Below, piece by piece: positions 4,271-8,068 of a stretch of DNA of 8,068 bases. This DNA comes from Candidatus Zixiibacteriota bacterium (GTDB lineage: Bacteria; Zixibacteria; MSB-5A5; CAIYYT01). The notes under the pieces are model-generated. The model was given only the letters and a program-made list of their open reading frames with translations. It was not told the DNA's origin and did no database searches. The number at the start of each line of letters is the position of its first letter. The first letter of the stretch is position 1. Location: contig JAGLUH010000133.1 of assembly GCA_023134875.1 (NCBI GenBank), forward strand, positions 1 through 8,068, in the 5' to 3' direction. Made by a program: the position numbers and the translations under genes.

Positions 4271-6565
4271 ATGAAACCAACCACCGTCGAAGGGACCCTC
4301 TCCCGGATTACCTTTAACCGTGACAACTACTTCATCGGCAAGCTCGACACCGGTATCGGCGTCAAGGGTAACATGCTCTCGCCCCAGGTCGGCATGTCGT
4401 ACAAGTTCACCGGCTATATCATAACCGACCCCAAGTGGGGCGACACGTTGAAGTTCGACTCATTCGAGACCAGTTACCCAACAGGGATGGGCGGTATTCG
4501 CCTTTACCTGGCAGAGAACTGCGATTGGATCGGTCTTGAGATTTCCAAACGGCTCGTCAACACGTACGGCAAGGACACGCTACAAATCTGCAAGGAGGAC
4601 CCCGACCGCATTGCCCGTGAGATACGGGGGCTGACTCTCGATCGCGCCGAACGCGTTTCGGAAATGCTCGTCGCAAACGAGAAGCGGGAGGTCCTACAGA
4701 TCGCAATGAACGAGCTCTTCCAAGGCGTCCGGATCTCCAAGCGCACGCTCAATACCATCATGGACGAGTACGGCAGCAAGGCCCCGGAGCTTATCCGCGC
4801 AAATCCCTACAGTCTTATTGAAGAAGTTCGCGGCTTCGGGTTCAAAACGGCTGACGCCGTCGCCATGAAAGCCGGATACGCGGTCGATGGAATGCCCCGA
4901 ATTCGCGCAGCGATTCGCTTTGTCCTTGAGTCCGAGGCCCATGGCTTCGGCCACACGGCGATGCCTCGGGGAGTACTGGTGGGGAAGGTGTCAAACCTGC
5001 TCAGCTCGCAGGTCCCTCGCGACAAGCTCCAAGAGGGAATCGAGTTCGGCATCAAAGCTGGCAAAGAGATCGACAAGGACGACTTGATCTCGATCAACAC
5101 CTTGTTCGACAAGGAGCTTGACGTTGCGCGGCGGCTAAAAGCGCTGCTCAAGGCTAAGCCCCGGTACACTCCTTACGTTGAAGACTATACCACCACTAAT
5201 GCCGAGGGTGAAACCGTACCGCTTGCCGAAGACCAGCGGGCGGCAGTCGACAAGATGGTGGAGTCGAACGTGTTCATCCTGACAGGAGCGCCCGGAGTCG
5301 GGAAAACTGCCTCAATTCAATGTATCATTAACTCATTCCCGGCCGGCGCCCTCGTAGCCCTTGCCGCTCCTACAGGTAAGGCCGCCAAACGGATGTACGA
5401 ACTGTGCAAGTCCGAAGCCAGCACGATTCACCGGCTTCTCAAACCCGAAAAGGTCAAGGATGGTTTTCGGTTTACCCACAACGAAAAGAACACTTTGTCC
5501 GATGATGTGGTAATCATCGACGAGGCGAGCATGGTTAACATCAACTTGATGCACAGTCTCATGCGCGCACTCACCCCTGGCACCCGCCTGATTCTCATCG
5601 GAGACGTGTACCAGTTACCCGCAATTGGCCCGGGCAACATCCTCAAGGACTGCATCCACTCCTGTGAAATCCCGTGCGTAGAACTCACCACGATCAAGCG
5701 GCAGGACCCCGGGTTGATTACTAGAAATTGCCACAGGATAAAGGCCGGCAAGAACATCCTCGTCGAGAACAGCAACCACGATGGTGACTTCTTCTTCGTA
5801 CGTCGTGAGGGTGAAGCTGAGATCAAAGCAACGATCAAGAACCTGGTCACGCAACGATTACCCGCGCGGTATGGCGTTGACCCGCTAGCCGACATCCAAG
5901 TTCTTTCCGCGATGAAGAAGGCGACGAACCCGCTCGGATGTCCGCAGTTGAACGAGGTACTCCAGGCAGCGCTCAACAAAAACCCGCCGGTTGGGAAGCT
6001 TCGGTTCCGCCGCGGCGACAAGGTCATCCAGACGAAGAACGACTATAGCCGGGATATCATCAACGGCGATATCGGCATCATCCTAGACATCGACCGGAGT
6101 GCGAAGGAAATTGAAGTTCAGTTCTCCACGCCGGACAGATTTGTGAAGGTACCAATGCTTGACAACGAGCTCGAGCTGGCCTACGCGATTACCGTCCACA
6201 AGTTCCAGGGCAGTGAAGCCCCTATCGTCGTTATCCCTATTCATAAGTGCCTGAGCCAGTTCGTAACACAACGAAACTGGGCTTATACATCCGTGAGCCG
6301 CGCACAGAAAGTGTGCGTGCTCGTCGGGCAACTCGAAGAGGTGAAGAAGATCATCGGTAGGAACAGGCAACAGAAGCGGTGGACTCGATTGGAAAAGATG
6401 CTGATCGACAAGGCCATCAAACCTCTTGCACCTGCAACAATTATCGACAACAGAGCTAAATGCCCCAAGTGCAAGATGATGAAGCACCTGGCTCATTACT
6501 CCCCTTTTCACGAGAAGAATATCTGCGCGGAATGCTTTACTGAGACAGAAACATGGGACTGGTAA
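4271..6565 (+). CDS. recD2: RecD2-type superfamily 1B helicase with C-terminal zinc-finger-like tail
   Basis: This 764-residue protein is a predicted 5'-3' DNA helicase. The N-terminus (1-70) resembles the small domain of RecD2/YrrC. Helix-hairpin-helix-like segments follow, including NPYSLIEEVRGFGFKTADAV (178-197), typical of RecD2. Helicase motifs in order are: Walker A GAPGVGKT (339-346); APTGKAAKRM (366-375); STIHRLL (384-390); Walker B VVIIDEAS (413-420); GDVYQLP (444-450); the RRGDKVIQTKNDY region (580-592); YAITVHKFQGSE (638-649); and YTSVSRA (672-678). No key residue is missing. The last 35 residues add a pair of C-x-x-C motifs (Cys731/734 and Cys752/755) that would bind zinc, which I do not associate with standard RecD2. 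AGGAG at 4257-4261 gives a 9-nt spacing to the start. No RecB or RecC partner is visible, so it probably acts alone in phage DNA replication or repair. Confidence 0.92.
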   Translation: MKPTTVEGTLSRITFNRDNYFIGKLDTGIGVKGNMLSPQVGMSYKFTGYIITDPKWGDTLKFDSFETSYPTGMGGIRLYLAENCDWIGLEISKRLVNTYGKDTLQICKEDPDRIAREIRGLTLDRAERVSEMLVANEKREVLQIAMNELFQGVRISKRTLNTIMDEYGSKAPELIRANPYSLIEEVRGFGFKTADAVAMKAGYAVDGMPRIRAAIRFVLESEAHGFGHTAMPRGVLVGKVSNLLSSQVPRDKLQEGIEFGIKAGKEIDKDDLISINTLFDKELDVARRLKALLKAKPRYTPYVEDYTTTNAEGETVPLAEDQRAAVDKMVESNVFILTGAPGVGKTASIQCIINSFPAGALVALAAPTGKAAKRMYELCKSEASTIHRLLKPEKVKDGFRFTHNEKNTLSDDVVIIDEASMVNINLMHSLMRALTPGTRLILIGDVYQLPAIGPGNILKDCIHSCEIPCVELTTIKRQDPGLITRNCHRIKAGKNILVENSNHDGDFFFVRREGEAEIKATIKNLVTQRLPARYGVDPLADIQVLSAMKKATNPLGCPQLNEVLQAALNKNPPVGKLRFRRGDKVIQTKNDYSRDIINGDIGIILDIDRSAKEIEVQFSTPDRFVKVPMLDNELELAYAITVHKFQGSEAPIVVIPIHKCLSQFVTQRNWAYTSVSRAQKVCVLVGQLEEVKKIIGRNRQQKRWTRLEKMLIDKAIKPLAPATIIDNRAKCPKCKMMKHLAHYSPFHEKNICAECFTETETWDW

Positions 6566-6569
6566 AGGG

Positions 6570-7412
6570 ATGGTTCCTGTCAGCAAATGGCCCAAGGGTC
6601 CTTACATTTGGGAAGAAGACAGAACGGCCTACGTCTCCGTTCCCTTTACGTGGAATCTCCCTGATGTGGCCGACATGATACGTCAAGGCCGCCTAGGTGT
6701 ATCCCGATGGGTAGTAGGTGGCCCGGCAGTTCAGCTTCTCCCTGGGTACCTTGAGGGGCTGGCAGAAATTCGCGTGAACTCGCCCGGCATCCTTCAACGG
6801 GTAAACCCACAAGCTACCAAGTCTACCACCGGGTGTCCACGCGCTTGTAGCTTCTGCGGAGTGAGCCGAATCGAACCAGGAGGCTTTCAGGAACTCCAAG
6901 ACTGGCCAGACCTTCCTCTCTACACGGACAACAACATCTTAGCTTCTTCTCGAGCCCACTTTGACCAGGTGATAGACCGGGCCAAGAAACACCCGTGGAC
7001 AGATTTCAACCAAGGCATGGACGCCCGCCTACTAACTCAATACCACGCTTGCCGGCTGGCAGAGTGCAACATTCTCATCCGTTTGGCTTGGGACCGAGTA
7101 GAAGAAGAACCAGTCATCCGAAGAGCTTGGAATCGTCTACGTAACGCGGGAATCTCCAAGCGCCATATTCGGTTTTACGTTCTCATCGGTTACCATGATA
7201 CCCCAGCGGATGCCCTTTACCGCCTCCGAACCATCCGGGACGACTTGAAGGCCATCCCTAACCCTATGCGTTTCGTCCCTCTGGACAGCCTCACCCCGCA
7301 CTACGCTGCACCACCATGGACTCATCGGGAACTTATGCGCTTCATGCGGTATTGGTATGCGCCACGTATCTGGTCTGTACCTTTTGAAGACTTTCGAGGA
7401 AGGAATGGGTGA
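6570..7412 (+). CDS. Radical SAM protein of a phage-associated family, function unknown
   Basis: This 280-residue protein has the radical SAM cluster motif C-x3-C-x2-C at Cys89, Cys93 and Cys96 (STTGCPRACSFCGV), which would bind a 4Fe-4S cluster and S-adenosylmethionine. Downstream are family-like elements: LYTDNNILAS (118-126), TDFNQGMDARLLT (144-156), an IRLAWD strand (170-175), IRFYVLIGYHDT (200-211) and a C-terminal aromatic/basic segment (RYWYAPRIWSVPFEDF, 260-275). From memory, similar stand-alone proteins occur in phage replication regions; the substrate is unknown to me. Nucleic acid modification is a guess from the methyltransferase next door. ATG lies 4 nt after the helicase stop, with AGGG directly abutting it, too close for a normal Shine-Dalgarno, so translation may depend on coupling to the helicase. 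Codon use shifts here: 23 of the first 40 codons end in G or C, against 32 of 40 in the helicase. Confidence 0.8.
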   Translation: MVPVSKWPKGPYIWEEDRTAYVSVPFTWNLPDVADMIRQGRLGVSRWVVGGPAVQLLPGYLEGLAEIRVNSPGILQRVNPQATKSTTGCPRACSFCGVSRIEPGGFQELQDWPDLPLYTDNNILASSRAHFDQVIDRAKKHPWTDFNQGMDARLLTQYHACRLAECNILIRLAWDRVEEEPVIRRAWNRLRNAGISKRHIRFYVLIGYHDTPADALYRLRTIRDDLKAIPNPMRFVPLDSLTPHYAAPPWTHRELMRFMRYWYAPRIWSVPFEDFRGRNG

Positions 7413-7413
7413 C

Positions 7414-8067
7414 ATGTGGATAATCCCCCCATCAATATCCTCTCGCTTTTCACAGGCATCGGTGGACTCGACATCGGAGTCGAAGCAGCCCTCGAGTATC
7501 TCGGACACCGAACCCGAACTCTGGGCGTATGTGAACGGTCAGGATACCCGCAGGCCTGCCTCATGGCACGGATGGAAGAAGCGGCCATGGATCCGTGCCC
7601 TATTTTCGGCGATCTTGCCGACATCCCAGGAGAACGACTTTCTGGACTGGTGGATCTCGTCATTGGAGGACCCCCGTGCCAGCCTGTGTCCTGCGCGGGT
7701 AAACAAAAAGGAGCTGCAGACGAAAGATATCTCTGGGATGAGACTTTGGAGCTCGTCGAGGCAATCCAACCCCAAGTTGTGTTTTTCGAGAACGTCCCGG
7801 GTCTCCTCAGCGGGGGGCACGCAGCCCTTATTGTTTCCCGTCTTGACGCCGCTGGCTACGTTGTCGCTCCACCGCTCCGGTTGCGAGCTTCTGACGTGGG
7901 CGCGTCCCATCGTAGGGCGCGGGTCTTCATCATGGCCTACCGCGAGGGCGGAGGATTCGGAGTGCTGCGGGAATCACCCGGGAGCGAGGGACAGCCTCTA
8001 TGCCGAGGCGAAGGCTTGGCCTATCGCGGGGGCGGAAGATCACAAGGGGAGCTCGAAGCCAGGGCAA
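7414..8067 (+). other. Second open frame overlapping the methyltransferase (218 codons, no stop)
   Basis: Starting at ATG 7414, two bases before the methyltransferase GTG, the +1 frame relative to it is open to the window edge. Its last 45 codons read like a protein: WPTARAEDSE (first Trp codon at 7933), GNHPGARDSL, then WPIAGAEDHKGSSKPGQ (second Trp codon at 8017). From memory, which I cannot check here, repeated W-P-T-P-x-A-x-D segments occur in phage methyltransferase-associated proteins. In these 45 codons 34 end in G or C, against 26 of 43 in the methyltransferase frame of the same stretch. This could mean a frameshift in the methyltransferase near 7930, an overprinted second gene, or a shadow frame. 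Long shadow ORFs do occur elsewhere in this window, so openness alone proves little. Confidence 0.35.
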
Positions 8068-8068
8068 C
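7416..8068 (+). CDS. C5 cytosine DNA methyltransferase (3' partial)
   Basis: The first 217 codons of a DNA (cytosine-5) methyltransferase, which moves a methyl group from S-adenosylmethionine to cytosine in a short target. Motif I is LSLFTGIGGLD (9-19). Motif IV is DLVIGGPPCQPVS (80-92), with catalytic Cys88. Motif VI is FFENVPGLL (123-131), with Glu125. Motif VIII is SHRRARVFIMA (164-174). The target-recognition region and motifs IX-X lie past the window edge. The start is GTG 7416, since motif I begins eight residues later and the TGA ending the radical SAM gene is two codons upstream in the same frame; AGGA at 7401-7404 is a plausible ribosome site. An ATG 2 nt upstream (7414) belongs to a different, also open frame. 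After residue 174 it is unclear which frame carries the real protein. Codon use is less GC-biased (22 of the first 40 end in G/C). It probably protects phage DNA or is part of a modification system; no restriction enzyme is visible. Confidence 0.88.
   Translation, partial: MDNPPINILSLFTGIGGLDIGVEAALEYLGHRTRTLGVCERSGYPQACLMARMEEAAMDPCPIFGDLADIPGERLSGLVDLVIGGPPCQPVSCAGKQKGAADERYLWDETLELVEAIQPQVVFFENVPGLLSGGHAALIVSRLDAAGYVVAPPLRLRASDVGASHRRARVFIMAYREGGGFGVLRESPGSEGQPLCRGEGLAYRGGGRSQGELEARA
7933..8040 (+). repeat. 24-bp imperfect direct repeat, 84 bp apart
   Basis: Bases 7933-7956 (beginning TGGCCTACCGCGAGGG) and 8017-8040 (beginning TGGCCTATCGCGGGGG) match at 21 of 24 positions. In the frame from 7414 both copies encode WP(T/I)A(R/G)AED. 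In the methyltransferase frame they encode AYREGG and AYRGGG. The 84-bp period is 28 codons, so the repeat is in phase in either frame. The differences do not favour one frame: each frame has one synonymous and two amino-acid-changing differences. Confidence 0.7.

Overview
The window looks like part of a tailed double-stranded DNA phage (or prophage) genome. It is moderately GC-rich and every supported gene is on the + strand. The genes are tightly packed, with gaps of 3-13 nt at most junctions, and they form a DNA replication/recombination block followed by a modification pair. I see no tRNA, rRNA, insertion sequence, CRISPR array or structural gene. The host cannot be named from this sequence.

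Layout: (1) 1-173 is the tail end of an unrecognised gene. (2) 170-401 is a control region with a candidate promoter, a possible 37-codon leader ORF and a strong hairpin just upstream of the next start codon. (3) 402-4196 holds four genes: a Cas4/RecB-type PD-(D/E)XK nuclease with a probable Fe-S cluster; a RecA-fold P-loop ATPase of the phage Sak4/AAA_24 type; a DUF669-type putative ssDNA-binding protein; and a short SMC/RecF-like ATPase. A 77-nt gap at 2274-2350 carries 11-bp direct repeats. (4) 4197-4270 holds a second long hairpin, again next to a Shine-Dalgarno, followed by a RecD2-type helicase with a four-cysteine tail (4271-6565). (5) 6570-8068 has a radical SAM protein and the N-terminal 217 codons of a C5 cytosine DNA methyltransferase that runs off the end. 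These last two genes use fewer G/C-ending codons than the genes before them and may be a separately acquired module.

Likely teamwork (inference): the nuclease, RecA-like ATPase, SSB-like protein, SMC-like ATPase and RecD2 helicase would resect, coat, bridge and unwind DNA during phage replication and recombination. The radical SAM enzyme and methyltransferase may modify phage DNA or another target.

Points most worth a second look: two adjacent proteins both end in an SSB-like acidic tip (DDDIPF and DDGELPF); the methyltransferase region has a second frame that stays open for all 218 codons to the window edge and carries repeated WPxAxAED motifs; and two start codons are preceded by the same hairpin-CAACTT-Shine-Dalgarno arrangement.
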